DNA of 64,000 nt, from NCBI RefSeq assembly GCF_005239225.2, contig NC_133297.1, positions 16,356,147-16,420,146 of the forward strand, written 5' to 3'. The number at the start of each line of letters is the position of its first letter. Positions within the stretch are counted from its first letter, which is position 1. Positions 46,600-59,380 of the stretch are shown piece by piece. The notes under the pieces were generated by a model, which was not told the origin of the DNA, did not search any database, and saw only the letters and a program-made list of their open reading frames with translations. Made by a program: the position numbers and the translations under genes. This DNA is from Populus alba (Eukaryota > Streptophyta > Magnoliopsida > Malpighiales > Salicaceae).

Positions 46600-47600
46600 A
46601 CTAACGATGACAAACTGTCAACAAAATCTTTTTATTTTATAAAAAAAGTAAAAATAACATCATTTAAAAAAAAATAGTCAATTATTTTTACGTGGTTTTG
46701 ATTGCAATTGCCCCATATTCACCGAGACATAGGTCAACTTGAGTTTTTGATCGTTTTACACTAGATCAATTATCTCTCAATTTCTTTTGAAACCTAACCG
46801 TACCTAAGCCCCGAGTCCTTTGGGTCATCAATCAACCTGTTGGGTTGAGTAGAACTTTAAAATAATGGATTTTGATTTTGATTTTTGTGAATTTGATTTT
46901 TTTTCTCTTAAATTTCTCCTTTTAATTCAAGATTTGATCATATATCAGGTTTGACCCTTAAATGTCTTAATTTTTAATTTTGATTATTATCCTTTTATCA
47001 AATTTTAATTTGTTTTCAATTTTATTTTTATATCCATAATCTTAATTTTTTTAATTTTTTTTTTAATTTGAGGAGGTCCTCATTCTCTTGATTTTTATTT
47101 TTTATTTTGGATTCTTTTGTTTATTTAAATCCTTTTTTTTCAGTTTTTCTCTTCTATTCAAAATTTTAGGTTGCCCTCTTAATTTTTTTTTTTTAATATA
47201 AGGTCCTTATTCTTTTAATTCATTTGAATTATTAGGATTTGACCTTTGTTGTTTTCTCATAGTTTTTAGACCCGACCCAGAAGTTGATCCAAGACAAGTT
47301 TTGAGCCTTGAGTCAAGTGGGTTAACCTGAGTTAACCCAATTCAACCAAATATTTTTATTTTATAAATAAGCAAAAATAAAATCATTTAAAAAAATAAAA
47401 TAAAGGAAAATAGTCAACTATTTTTACCTGATTGTAACTAGATTTGCCGCGAGTTAACTGAGACATGATCAACCCGGGTTTTTTTAATCGTTCTACACTA
47501 GATCAATTCCCTCCAATCTCTTTTAAAACTTAGACCAGCCTAAGCTCGGGATCACGAGTCAACCTTTCTGGTTGAGCTAAGTTTTAAAATAATAGCTTTT
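46600..47600. repeat. Two copies of the ggtcaacc-rich repeat in direct orientation
   Basis: Copies at about 46,600-46,870 and 47,260-47,600. Both share a tttttattttataaa stretch, atagtcaa..tatttttac, gagacat..gtcaac, tcgttctacactagatcaatt (trimmed; the first copy has tcgttttacac) and an ending gttgagct/aagttttaaaataat. The second begins catagtttttagacccga, like the left end of the 10.37 kb MITE. Confidence 0.75.
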
Positions 47601-48439
47601 CAAATAGGGTGTTTCATGTTTAGTCACTAACTAGGGTTATGAATTTGAAAAGTTAACACGAGTTTACATCATTTTGTTTTCCTGATTACATCATTCAAAG
47701 CTGTTCATTTTGATTAATGAACTTTGTTATTTTATTTGGTTTGTTTCCAATCAGATTATTCCCATCTCACGATCTATGCAGAAGGTTTAGTTGGGTGGCC
47801 TAGGTTTTTTTAAGATCACTTTTTTATTTTATCTTTTTTTATTGGATTATCTCATTCACATGATTCTGCTCGCGAGTTTTGGTTATCTCACCCAGGTCTA
47901 TTGGTGATTTTTTTAGATTTCTTTTTGTTCATTAATTTTTTTTTCAACATTTTGATTCTCGGGAATTTGCGGTCGTTATTTTATTTTGTTCTCTTTCTAT
48001 GATGTCGAGTCATTAATTTCTTTTTCTTCTTTAAAATAAACTTAAAGCGCTTAAGCATTATTTTTTGTACATTACAAAAAAAAATTGATTAGGTCCGGCA
48101 AAGCATGAGCAAGCTATTTAGTAAAATTAAAAAAAAAAAACAAGAGAAATAAAGTATTTTGTTGTTTGTCTTTATTGTTAGGTTTTTAAAAATCTAAAGA
48201 TGCAAAGAGATAATCCAAAAAGGTCTTGGTTTTTATTTTTCTTTCTTGATCTTGATTTTGAAATTGAATTAGCGATAATGTTTGAATAAATTTGAGATCT
48301 TGATTCTTTAGTTCAATTTGAGAAAATCTGAATTTTGGAAACAAAATTTTGATTCTCAATCCAATAATCTGTTCCCTGGGAAAAAAAAAGGGACTAAAAA
48401 GAAAAGCCATTGAATGGATATTTGAATAGGGGTTTTAAA

Positions 48440-50520
48440 AGTTTTATTATTAGTATGGTTGAGGTTGTTTTTTAAAGTATTTTTTATTTAAAAATATATT
48501 ATTATTATTTTTTAAAATTAATGTATCAAAATGATTTGAAAATATTAAAAAATATATTAATTTAAAATAAAAAAATTTAAAATATTTTTAAAACACAAAA
48601 ACAAATGTGCCTCTAAACCTAATTGCTAAGTTATGTGTTGTTCTTTCTTTTTTTACTTTCCACTTTTTCCATCTGTTATTATTTCATGGCTCACGCACAT
48701 TAACCTTTTCAAAGAAACTTAATATATTTTTTTTAATTATTTTATAATAAATACAAATCATAGCTTTGTTGATTATTACCCGTGACAGGCTAGATGTTGC
48801 AGGTTTGAATACTAGGGGGTGGAAGTGGGACTGTTTTTTTAAATTACGGTAGATGACCAGTTGTTTATTATTTGTTTTATTAGTTTTCAATCATACAAAT
48901 AAATACATACTATTTTATTTTTTTAACTTGCTTTTAATTATAATTTATTAAAAATATTATGTTAATTAAAATAAATAAGAGATATATTAATAAAATAAAT
49001 TATCCTTATCAAAAAAATTTCTAAAACTTGAGAACATTTTTATATTTTTAAAAAATTAGAGTCTCTCCGCAACTGAGCTACCGCGAACACCTTTGTAGAA
49101 CAAGCCATAAGGAAGGTTTCCAGATTGGAGCAAATTTGCTGCTACCTACTCTACACATGTCCTTTTGCTGACCTGATTTGCTTTTGTATATTTTATGGTA
49201 CTCCGGAATACGGTGATTGTTTTTTTAAAAATATTTTTTTATTTTTTAAAAATTAAAATAATATTTTATATTTATAAAAAAATATTTTTCACATTAAAAT
49301 ATCAAAATGATGTGAAAATACTAAAAAAATAAATAAAAATTTATTTTTTTTAAAAATACTTTTAAAATATAAAAACAAACAAGTTTTTAAAGAGTAAATT
49401 AGAGTGTGGTTACGGTTATTTTTTTAAAGTGTTTTTCATGTCGAAATGCATCAAAATAATATTTTTTTATTGTTTAAAAATTATTTTTAAAATTAACGCA
49501 TTAAAACAATTAAAAACATAAAAAAATTTAAATTTTAGCAAAACAAATTAAATTTTTAAAAAACATAATTTACATCATATTCCTAAACATTATAACTCCT
49601 TGAAATCTGGTTATTACCCACAAGTAGAAGGGAAAAAACTCTCTTTTTGTTTTTTTTTAAACTAAAAAAGAGATTAAAGTAAAATCATATATGAAACTTG
49701 ACCTCAGGGGTCCTTCCTTGAGCGTTTATTTTCTCGTACAAATATATATATTTTACAAATCATATAAGTCAAAAGATCACTTAACACATGCACATATTTT
49801 CATTTTCATTGACGATTTACAAAAAGTATTATTTTTTTAAAACTTAGCAATATTAAATCTCTTTTTGGACTACCTTTCACGTCAACACTAAATATCTTTT
49901 TCGATGAAGTTTTAAACAAGCCATTTATATTTTTATTAATATATCCACATCAAAATATTTATGTGGAATCTTTCATAATCAATGCTAAATGAAAATATGA
50001 TCGGCAAACCCAACTATAAGTAGGAGTAGCCTTCTAGAAAGTAATTAAAGGGCATGAAAACATTATTAAGAGTTCGTTTGTTTACCTTTAATTTTTATAT
50101 TTGTAGTGTAAAAAATGCAATTAGTTGTTTGGTAATACACTAAACTATATTTTATATTATGGGGCTATAAAAAATTGAGTTTGAAACACAGTTTTTATGA
50201 AATAGTTTTTATATATTTTTTGAACCGAATTTTATAAAACGCTGTTTGTTTTTACGTTTCAAAAGTTTTTTTAAATAACTTTGAAATTTTTTTATTTTTT
50301 TCTTTACTTTAAATTAATATATTTTTTTGTGTTTTCAGATCAATTTGATGTAATGATATCAAAAATAATTTTAAAAAAAATATGTTTTGATGCATTTCTA
50401 AATTAAAAATACTTTAAAAAGCAACCGCAATCATATTTCCAAACACAACTGTATACAAATATTTTATACATATGTTTTGCTATACATAAACCTCAAACAT
50501 AATTTTTACCAAACATGTAT
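48440..50520. repeat. Cluster of MITE-like copies
   Basis: At least four diverged copies of the ~200 bp family: about 48,455-48,620, 49,200-49,385, 49,398-49,590 and 50,280-50,460. They share tttttaaagtgtttttcat-type starts, aaaatgat/gaaaatat cores and ..caaccgcaatcatatttccaaacac-type ends, in both orientations. There is no coding sequence between them. Confidence 0.65.
49058..49092 (-). other. tRNA-like 5' fragment
   Basis: The minus strand reads gcggtagctcagttgcggagag, close to the acceptor-end/D-arm of plant tRNAs (tagctcagttgg A-box). No anticodon arm, T-arm or 3' end follows in order. A B-box-like ggtttgaatac at about 48,803 is on the opposite strand. It is a fragment or chance resemblance, not a working tRNA. 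Confidence 0.35.
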
Positions 50521-53500
50521 CTAAATCCAACTAACTACACCTAACCACACTGTTTTAAAACTTACTTTTTTAAACCTCAATCACAAAAGTTATCTCAAAA
50601 AATAAAATAAAAGAGATTCAAACACTTGGCTCAGTTTACTACTCAATTTATTAACACCTTTTGTTTTCATCATTAAGCTTTATTTTTTAATTTGATCTTC
50701 AAAAATTATGTTGCCAAGGTATTATGTGATAGGATTTGTTTTGGTTGCATGCTCCCATGAAATATCAAATTTATAAAATAAAATTTTAGACCATTGTTAC
50801 AAGGACCAAAATTAACATAAGCTAAAAAAACAAAACTATTTTTTATTTGCACTATTAAAAAGGTTTAAAACACTTCAATTTGGTCCTCAAGTTTTACTTT
50901 TTGCATCTTTATTCCTTGTTCCTTCAGATTATGTTGCCCATTGAACATGCTAAAAAAATATAATCGAGGGTTGTAAATTTCATTTACTCGATTGGGTTTT
51001 TTTAGAGCAATTAAAGGGTGTTTTTGGATTAAAATGAGTTTATTGAGGTTCTTAGAATGTTTTTAAATGAAAATAAGTTAAAAATCAGCTTTTTAAGGTC
51101 TCAAAACTTAGACCTTGCTTTTGTGGCAAGAAACTTTATTAGTGTATGACACATAGTTTGTGCAGGTGGACAATGTGTTGTTTGACCTATTTTTCATATT
51201 TTTTTATATATAAAAAAACTTGTACTCCTTTTCTTTGAGAGAGAGAGAGAGAGAGTGTTGTGTACGTGTGCCTAGCTTGGACTTTTTTCTTTTTGAACGG
51301 GCATACGAGTTGGCTTTTTAAAACTAGTAGAGCTTGATTTTTTTTTATTATTAGTTTTGTTTTTTAATTAATATTGTCTCATTTTCTTAAAATTGTTTAC
51401 TTTAACTAGTTTTTAACTAGCAATAAATCTTTTGGATGGTTTCATAATTTCATAATATTTCCAAGAGATTATTATGAATTATTTTTTATGATAAATTTAA
51501 GATAGATTAGTTGTATTTGCATTATACATTTATAAGATTGAAAATCATATATACTTAGCAATTGGTGTAAGATTCCAAAATAAATAAAAGAAAATGTATA
51601 AAATGAAAATGATAGTTAGAGGTACAAAATTTTTTATTTGTATTTATCTTTTACTTAGTATTCATGTTTTTTATAAATTAATATATTTGTAATTCATTAT
51701 ATTAAATGAGACATCGTTTTTTTTTCTTAATCAATAAATTTAATGATATTAAAAAACATATCTATACTACAAATACTTTTTTCTATTACATTGAAAATCA
51801 ACTTAAAAACCTACTTTGAGGCAGTTATTAACAAAGCAACTAATAAATATAGGATTAGTTTCACTAATCATATAACAATGAACTGATTGAATTTTTTTTT
51901 TTTTTCAATTTTTGTTCATTTCAATCATACCTTTCTATAACCTAACTATAAAAAATTAGGCTTGCAATTACTATAAAAATAGAAAATTTAAAGACAAAGA
52001 ACTAACATGTAAAATATAGAGAAAATATATGACTAACCACACACATTAGCAATAAATTTTATTTTAGTCCCAATGTTTATTTTCTTAATTTTTTCAATTA
52101 TTGAGTTAGAGAGATGAGAGAGAAACTCTTTTAAAAATAGCAAGGAGAGAAAAAAGAGTTGGTTGACACTAATTTCAGCCATAAAAAAACTTAATCTTGT
52201 TGTCAAATGACTCCATTCAATTAGAGAATTTTTATTGTGGTGTTCTTTAGCCTTTATCCTATCTAAAATGATAGATTTAAGCTCGAAAAGTTTTATAACT
52301 TGAGGTTGACTTTTGATTTTTCATATATTTTTGGATTTATTGGTCTTTTATTTTTTTATGTTTTGTTTTTTTTTTAATTCATTTTTTAATGCTGGTGTGT
52401 TATTGAAATTTTTTTATTCACTTTTTAATTGATTGCAAATGAGTTTTTATATTTTTGTTATAAAATAAAATAAAATAAATTAATTCAACCAAGTGGAATT
52501 CATAACTCGAATCGTGAGTTTAATGGGTTAACTATTGTTAACCCAACCTAATTTTTTATTCTAAACCACAATGATAAAACAAGAAACAACCTAATATTTA
52601 CTCATCATTGTAAGGGCATCTCCAATGTAAGAGATAAAAAAGGACCTAAAGTAAAAAATAAAAAAAAAAATAAAAACTTTTCAGCTTTTTTTTCTTTTTA
52701 CTCCAACAAGAATAAGGATAGTCAAGATTTCTCTTATCCCCTATCAAATCTATTCCTACATATCCTTTAAAAAGATCAAAACCAATAAAGTATGTTATTA
52801 AAAAAATAAACAAATTAAATGCAACTATCTATATATATAAATATAAGACTTTAATCTATATGAATAAAAATAAAATGCTTCCTTCTCGTACAAGTGGCTC
52901 TTGAAATAATTCTTAAAAATAATAATAAAAAAAAAAGAAGACATATTAACATTTTGGGACTTCAAAATATCCCAGAGATGCTCCAAGTAAAGGCCAAGGT
53001 ACTCATTCAGATAAGGCATTTGTACGCCAGCCATTTGTGCAACTAGAAAAGACATGTAAGATTCAACCCCACCAAAAAGTCCTGCACTTTTCCTGTATTT
53101 AATTTATCATCATTATTTGATTTGATGTCATATACCCTAAACTACCCCTCCCTCCCTCCCTCCCTCTCTCCCTCGATTCATTGACTGCCCATGCCCTTGC
53201 GTCCTTTCGCTGTCGGAACCATTTTGTCTCTACGTGCGTGTTTAGCTTTTGGAGATGTTGTAGATTTTTTTCTCAAGGTGTAATATTTTTAAAGTATAAA
53301 TTATACTTTATAAAAATAAAAATTACGTATTTTTTATATAGATTTTATAAAAAATATCTACCATAATTCCAAACCAAACATCCCTTTAAATACTTAATAC
53401 CTAGTAAATAAATAAAGGTTAAAAGGTATATCTGGGAGTGAGTATAATAACATTTAATTTCTCAATTATTTTTTATTTAAAAATTATTATATTAAAACAA

Positions 53501-53720
53501 TATAAAAATATAAAAAATAATTTAAAAACATTTAAAATTCAAAGAAACGAGATTTTAAACCGCTTGAGATGCTATTTGAGAATGCAACCCAAACAACTAT
53601 TTAAATTTTTAAATTTTTTTGTGTTATTTTTATTGTTTTTTGTTAAAAATATATTGTAAAAAATAAAAAAAATATTATTTTAATATATTTTAAATAAAAT
53701 ATATTAAAAAACACTATAAC
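50520..53720. other. Gene-free region with simple repeats
   Basis: No supported gene. There is a (ga)n tract at 51,236-51,255, a (ccct)n tract at about 53,145-53,175, a short ggttaac/gttaaccc repeat at 52,480-52,560, and a MITE-like copy at about 53,425-53,720. The 76-codon minus ORF at 52,825-53,055 has a plausible-looking N-terminus but a low-complexity tail and no recognised domain. Confidence 0.5.
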
Positions 53721-53737
53721 AATAAAACAGAGTTTGC

Positions 53738-53950
53738 CACGTGTACCACTAGCGATACAAATCTGGCATTATCTTTAATTATCAGCAAGGCCCACACCTC
53801 TGGCTAATGACAGGAGAGGTTAAAAGAAACGCAACACCACAGTGTGACAGTGGTGACACTTGAAAATGATGTTCCTAGTCAAAATCCTAATACGCTGAGC
53901 ACCTGGTATCAACAACGGACAGATGCTCTGGATAGAAGACAGTAAGACAT
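53738..53950. other. Small G+C-richer island
   Basis: About 210 bp of balanced composition between very AT-rich flanks. It contains a G-box cacgtg (53,738-53,743), a gataat/ttatc pair, and a cacca/tggtg-rich stretch near 53,835-53,865 (caccacagtgtgacagtggtg, which could form a hairpin). No ORF or RNA gene was recognised. It could be a promoter remnant, a regulatory element or a gene fragment. Confidence 0.4.
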
Positions 53951-56165
53951 TAATATCTCTTTTCTCACTGTATCGTTATTTACCTTTGAACCCCTGTCGT
54001 TCATACTGTCAAAATAACTCTTTTAACCTCACAAATAACATTTTATATAAAATAAATATCTTAAAAATAACAAATAAAACTTTTTTTTTTATCTAGAATC
54101 TCATAAAGTTATGGCTACAGAGGTTACTATAGTTACTAAAAACATAATCGTTTATGTTCATGAGAGTTTTGGTAAAGAAATTGGATATGCAAGTAAAAGA
54201 TGTATTATTTCTAGTATATTTTATTTAAAATAAACTGCATTGTTGATTGATTGTTTTTATAAATCATGTTTTTATATGTCGGTTCCATCTAAGATTCAAG
54301 ACAAATCTTTCTTTGTGAGAAAATCTTTTTCTTATAAGATTAAATCTTAACTGTTCTAAGACTCAGATTTAGTATCGTATTTATTTTCTATTTTGTTTCT
54401 TTTATATCGGAGGATATACTTCACAATGTAATTTTATACCCCTAAATATTAAAGTTTATATCTAAATCCTAACACTCCAAATAATAAACTAATACTTGTT
54501 GCAGGATTTTTGATCAAATCCTAATGGATATAAACCGTTTACGACATCCATTTTGCATTTTTTAAAATATGATAAAAATACAATTCTATTACTTTTTTAG
54601 AAAATATACAAGAAAAACATTTAGGATTCAGCTGCATATACGAAAACAAAACATTGTTTTTTTGTATTTTTTGAAATGAGAGATTTTTTTTTTTTGGAGA
54701 AAAATCAGATATTTTTAATATCAAGTTTGTATTTTACCGTGTAAGTTTATGACTTGATATTAGACAAAATTGTTGGAGAAATGCGCGACGAACTCATAAA
54801 TTATTTCAACATAGTTCGTGACATTTTTTTTAGCTTTGTATTAGGCTTGTGTGGCTAAATATTATAATAAAGATAAATTAACTAAGGGAAAGATATTAGC
54901 GTGTGTTAGGCAAACACACCCTTAGTTTAGGGAATGGGCTAATTGGGCTTAAAGCCCAAGTCTAGCCTGATTAAGTTGGGTTGACTAAAGGCCCAACAAT
55001 TTATTTTCCTCTTTTTTCTAAAAAAAAAAAATTAGATTGGACCCATCCTAGTCCACAGTTTGGTGCCTTTTTTTTTTGTTTTTGTGTTGGTCAAAACGAT
55101 CCAATATAAACTGTTTTAGTCAAAACACACTGTTTTTTTAAATGAAACGATGCCGTTTTGGTATCCTTAGGGTTTTGATTAAGGATTTGACTAAAATTCA
55201 ATCTAATTCTTTGTCTTTTGATTTATTTTAATTACATCCCTAATTGATTTCAAACTTTTAATTTAATGCGATTTTAATATTGCCAAACTCAAATACCAAT
55301 CCTGAAGTTCAATGACCTTTTATTTTGATAATTGGTTTTGAATTTATACAAATTAATCCTTAATTGATCGTTTAACTTTCAATTTGCTTCAATTTCACCC
55401 TTGTTTTCAACCAAATTGAGTCCTCGAAGTTTATTGCCTTTTTAAAAAAGGTCATTGATTGTGAACTTCTTTAATTTGACCATTAATTGACCATAAACTT
55501 TGATTTTTTTTTTTGCAATTTTATCTCTGATTTCAATCAATTGACTTTGTAAAAATTAAGTTTGGTCCTCTAAAATTTCAATCTTCTCTATTAAGCTCAA
55601 ATCGGGCTTCCAAACTTAGTTTTTCACCAATTAATTATCTAATAAAATTAATTTGACCATTTAAAAGTACAATCAAGTCCTTGCATCTAATTAAATCTGT
55701 TAATTTGATCAAAATTAATCCTTAAACATAATTAAACTTTTAATTTGACCCATGATTGAATCGATTTGGTCTATTAAAAATCTAATTAAGTCCTTAGATT
55801 TAATTTTCATGCAAACTCGTCCAATAATTATTCAATTTGATCTTGAATCTGTATTATCTCTTCGATCTTAGTATAATAAGGAATGATCATTTAGATGCCT
55901 AACCCAATTAAAAAAAATGTTGAAGTTGGGCATCTAGATAAATACATTCAAGAGCAATTTTAATGAGTTTTTTTTCCATATAATTATAGGCTATCCAATC
56001 AAAAAGCTCAATTATAATTCTAAACTTTCATAACTAAATAAATAAAAAATGGTCTTCTAGATTTGTTTTCCACTCAATATGTTTTTTTAAATTGATCTAG
56101 CATTTAGCATTGTTTTTCTAGATTTTTCAAGTATTTTTCAATTTTACCTTTTTGTCTCCAACACC
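53951..56165. other. Gene-free AT-rich region
   Basis: No supported ORF. The stretch 54,900-55,000 carries gggctt/aagccc words like the 18.6 kb repeat. The stretch 55,190-55,860 is T-rich with a repeating ttgatc..aattaatcctt vocabulary resembling 45.8-47.2 kb. Confidence 0.45.
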
Positions 56166-56167
56166 TT

Positions 56168-56388
56168 AAGTGCCCGTTTGGCATTGCGGCCAAACCGGCT
56201 TTTCACCAAAATTCAAAATTTTTTTTTTTTGCTAAAATTGAGTGCGGTTTGTACTTTTTGGATCTTTTTGATGTGCTGATGTCAAAAATGATTTTTAAAA
56301 AATAAAAAAAATATTATTGGCATGCTTTTCAGCACGAAAAGCTATTTGAAAAACAACCGCTACCACACTCCCAAACACCCTAGCTTTC
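56168..56388. repeat. MITE-like copy, well preserved
   Basis: Starts gtgcccgtttggcatt and ends ccaaacaccct, giving imperfect inverted cgtttgg/ccaaac ends. The core contains gctaaaattgagtgcggttt, a gatgtgctgatgtcaaaaat word, a cacgaaaagctatttgaaaa word and caaccgctaccacact. It is nearly collinear with 57,548-57,755 and with 62,363-62,510. Confidence 0.8.
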
Positions 56389-57547
56389 TAACACATGCAT
56401 TTTCTCAATTCACTTGCAATTGTGAAGGGCTCGAACTACGTCGATAGTCATGAATGGGTGAAGGTTGATTGTAATAATGTTATTGTATTATAACTAATCA
56501 TGCTCAATAAAGTTTAGGTGATGTTGAATCGCTTGAAGTGGGTGCTATTATTAATCATGGTTCTAGATTTGGCATAGTTTACAATGTCAAGGCTACCAAT
56601 ATACAACGATTTTAAGGTTGCTTTTTTTTTTTTTTTTTTTTTTTAATTTATCAACTTTCTCTCTCGTTTACTGGAACTTTATATCTTTTCAGTTTTTTTT
56701 CCCAACCAAATCATGGATGCTATAGGTTCAGCAAGGAGTAAGTAAAAAAATTTAAAAAACCAATTAAATTAAGAAAAAAAAATACCGAAAAAACTAAACC
56801 GTGAAAATTTTTTTGATTAAAATTCTTACAAAACCGATCGTTTTGGTTTAGTTTTGACTCGTTTTTTTCAGTTTGAGTTTGGTTCGGTTCAGTTCAGTTT
56901 TAGGCTTATAAAACTAAACCGAACCGGTCGATTTTTTTAAAATTTTAATCGGTTTTTTTTTCACAGTTTAGTTTTTTCAATTATTTTTCTCTAGTTTTCT
57001 CGGTTTAATTGGTTTTTTGGTTTAAACTGGTTTTGTTTCACGGTTTGGTTTTTTTAAAATTTTAATTGGTTTAATTGGTTTTGTTTCACGGTTTGGTTTT
57101 TTTAATTTTTGTTTTATTTTCTTAGTTTAATTAGCATTTTAGTTTTTCTCTCAGCCCTACTTATAATAATTGAAGTTATGGTCTTTAGCTGGTTTCTCTT
57201 CTCTGTCTCCATGCTTGTGATTTCTTTTATTTTGGAAGTTTCCGCCACCTCGATTCGCTCAAGTTTGCTTTTATTTTGCAGCTTGAGCACAACTATCTCG
57301 TTTTAATTTTTTCTATCTTTATTTTTACTTTCCTTTAGTACATTCTAGCCTTTTCATCTCCTTTCACTGTGTTGTTCTTGTTTCTTGATTTTTTTAAAAA
57401 ATTATATTTCCCATGAATTCGTTGCGCTTGCTTTGATGTTGTTCTGAGCTGTTGCTAATGGTGTCATTGTTTATCAACCAGATTTTATAGGGATGAAGAG
57501 CTACTGTGTGGTTTACGAACATGCATCTTTTACTTTTATGTAGGCAA
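56389..57547. other. Spacer with ggtttggtt-type low-complexity tract
   Basis: A poly(T) run of ~26 lies at 56,617-56,644. The stretch 56,790-57,130 is a degenerate tandem of gttcggtt, aaccg and tttcacggtttggttttttt words (the last at about 57,037 and 57,087), including aaactaaaccgaacc inverted against ttcggttcagtt. No supported gene is present. Confidence 0.5.
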
Positions 57548-57755
57548 TGTTTGGCATTGTGTTTGTACCTGCGTTTCATTAAATTTTGATTTTTTTTTTT
57601 GCTAAAATTGAGTGCGGTTTGTACCTTTTGGATCGTTTTGATGTGCTGATGTCAAAAATAATTTTTTAAAAATGAAAAAACATCATTGGCATGTATTTCG
57701 GCACGAAAAGCTATTTGAAAAGCAACCGCTACCATACTACCAAACACGCTCGTAG
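57548..57755. repeat. MITE-like copy, well preserved
   Basis: Starts gtttggcattgtg and ends accaaacacgctcg, and is collinear with the 56,168-56,388 copy across the gtgcggtttgtac, tgctgatgtcaaaaat and cgaaaagctatttg words. Same orientation, about 1.37 kb downstream. Confidence 0.8.
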
Positions 57756-57933
57756 AATACTGTGTATAACCAAAAAAAAATTAATAATAAAAATAAATAA
57801 CTATTGATTGATTAACTTTATGCCTAACCTATTTTTAAACAAAAGATTATGTAGTTTCATGCTATTTGAACGACCTATCTTTTAATTCTTTTAATTTAAA
57901 CAAGCTGCTTCTTCTGATTGTCTTTCATGTCAC

Positions 57934-57959
57934 CTTTTTTTTTTTTTTTTTTTTTTTTT
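57934..57959. repeat. Poly(T) tract
   Basis: About 26 uninterrupted T residues. Confidence 0.9.
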
Positions 57960-58084
57960 AATCTATGCTCCTTTCGATTTTTTTGTTTGTTTTTCCTATT
58001 GTGTATCCCTATCAAATGCCTTCCAAGGCTATCAATATTAAAAAATTAATAAATACAAATGTAAACATTGACGAAACTTTTTTT

Positions 58085-59380
58085 ATTAATATATTGCGAT
58101 GATTTACTGATAGAATTTATTATCCATATATCCATTGGTAAACACTAACAAAATAAATTTCCTTAGTATATACAGAGAGAATTGCAATGAAAAAATAAGG
58201 AATGAATAAAAACGAAATAGTATGATGACTTGTAACTTTTACAGACGATATTACCGATGGAATTAACCTGATAGTAAAGTACAATAGTAAATATGCCGAT
58301 GAAAAAATTTTCTTGGTATATACCAAAGGAATTAAGGGGGGTATTATAGTGAGATACAAGAAAAGCAAATTGTACAGTGACGTGATATTTTAACCGACAG
58401 ATTTACTGATAGAATAATTTTGTTGGTCATGCCATCAATAAAATTTAATTTATGACCTGATGATCGACTCTGCTCCCCCCCTCATTTCTCCTTCTTCATT
58501 ATATTTTTTTTTCTGTAACAAACACCCACCACCTCCTTTCCAATCTCAACACAATTCAATCTCTAACAACAAATTTAATCACCATAATACTCTGTTTGTT
58601 AGTATACATGTTTTGATTCAGATTTTATTAAGCACTTTCCACTTTAAATAAGCAAATCTTCTATTTGTTTTATTTGAACTCAATTTTAAAATGTTAATTA
58701 TTTTGCATATTTTTGTAGTATATGTATTTTATTTGAATGTTTACTTGTTTTATAGTTTTTTCTTATATAAATTTGTTATATGGATTTATTTTTTGTACAT
58801 GTTAGGGTTTGTTTTAGATTTTGTAAAATTATATTTGTTTATAAATTGATAAAACTTATGTCAAAATTTTAACTTAGGTGTTTTATGATAAAATAAATAA
58901 TAGCTTATTTAATGGGTTCGTTTTATGTTTTGTCAATTTTATTGCCAAGTTGAATTTTTTAGTAAATGTGTAGAAATTTAAATTTATGTAGATAATGAAT
59001 TAAGAGTTCTTTTAAATTAAATTAAATAAGTTTGAGTTAAATTAATATTTTTATAAATTTATTTAGTTAATACATGTTGTCATCATTATTTTATATAGAT
59101 TTTATATAAGTAATAGATAATCATTTATGGATGTATAGAGATTCACCCCAAGGGTTGCAGATGATGAATTATTGTAATGGAGTTCAGAGTTTTATTAATT
59201 ACGCACTATCTAATATGAAAAATATTAGTAGAGATGTCCGTGAAAAAGTTGTAAAAATACAAAGTTTATTGATCCAAATGTTATAATGATGCATTTTTTA
59301 CCAAAAAAGATTCATGAAGAAATACTTATATTAATATACACACGAAGAATCATATAATCCTCACGATAAAGGTGGACTCG
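58085..59380 (+). mobile_element. CACTA (En/Spm-like) transposon relic
   Basis: The stretch 58,085-58,450 has short repeated motifs of the type ccgatgga, ttactgatagaat, accgacaga and ttggtatatacc in both orientations, plus gagatacaagaaaagc resembling the CACTA terminal cactacaagaaaa. Downstream, 59,116-59,377 encodes a broken copy of the transposase-associated domain found at the N-terminus of CACTA transposases. Neither full terminus was found and most of the element is missing. Confidence 0.55.
59116..59377 (+). pseudogene. CACTA transposase-associated domain fragment
   Basis: The plus-strand reading begins HLWMYRDSPQG (family SWMYxRLxxG), continues NYCNGVQSFINYALSN (family F..GVxxFIxxA), then after a frameshift CKNTKFIDPNVIMMH (family CxxCxNxxxxxxxxVxxHL), and ends, after another shift, HEESYNPHD. 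The remaining CKN corresponds to the last ligand group of the zinc-binding CxC..C pattern; the earlier cysteines are lost. It is non-functional. The domain assignment is from memory of the family. Confidence 0.65.

Noticed and set aside
49058..49092. Functional tRNA gene
   Set aside because: Anticodon arm, T-arm and 3' acceptor strand are missing on that strand.
52825..53055. 76-codon minus ORF
   Set aside because: No recognised family, and the tail is low-complexity F/Y/I runs from AT-rich DNA.
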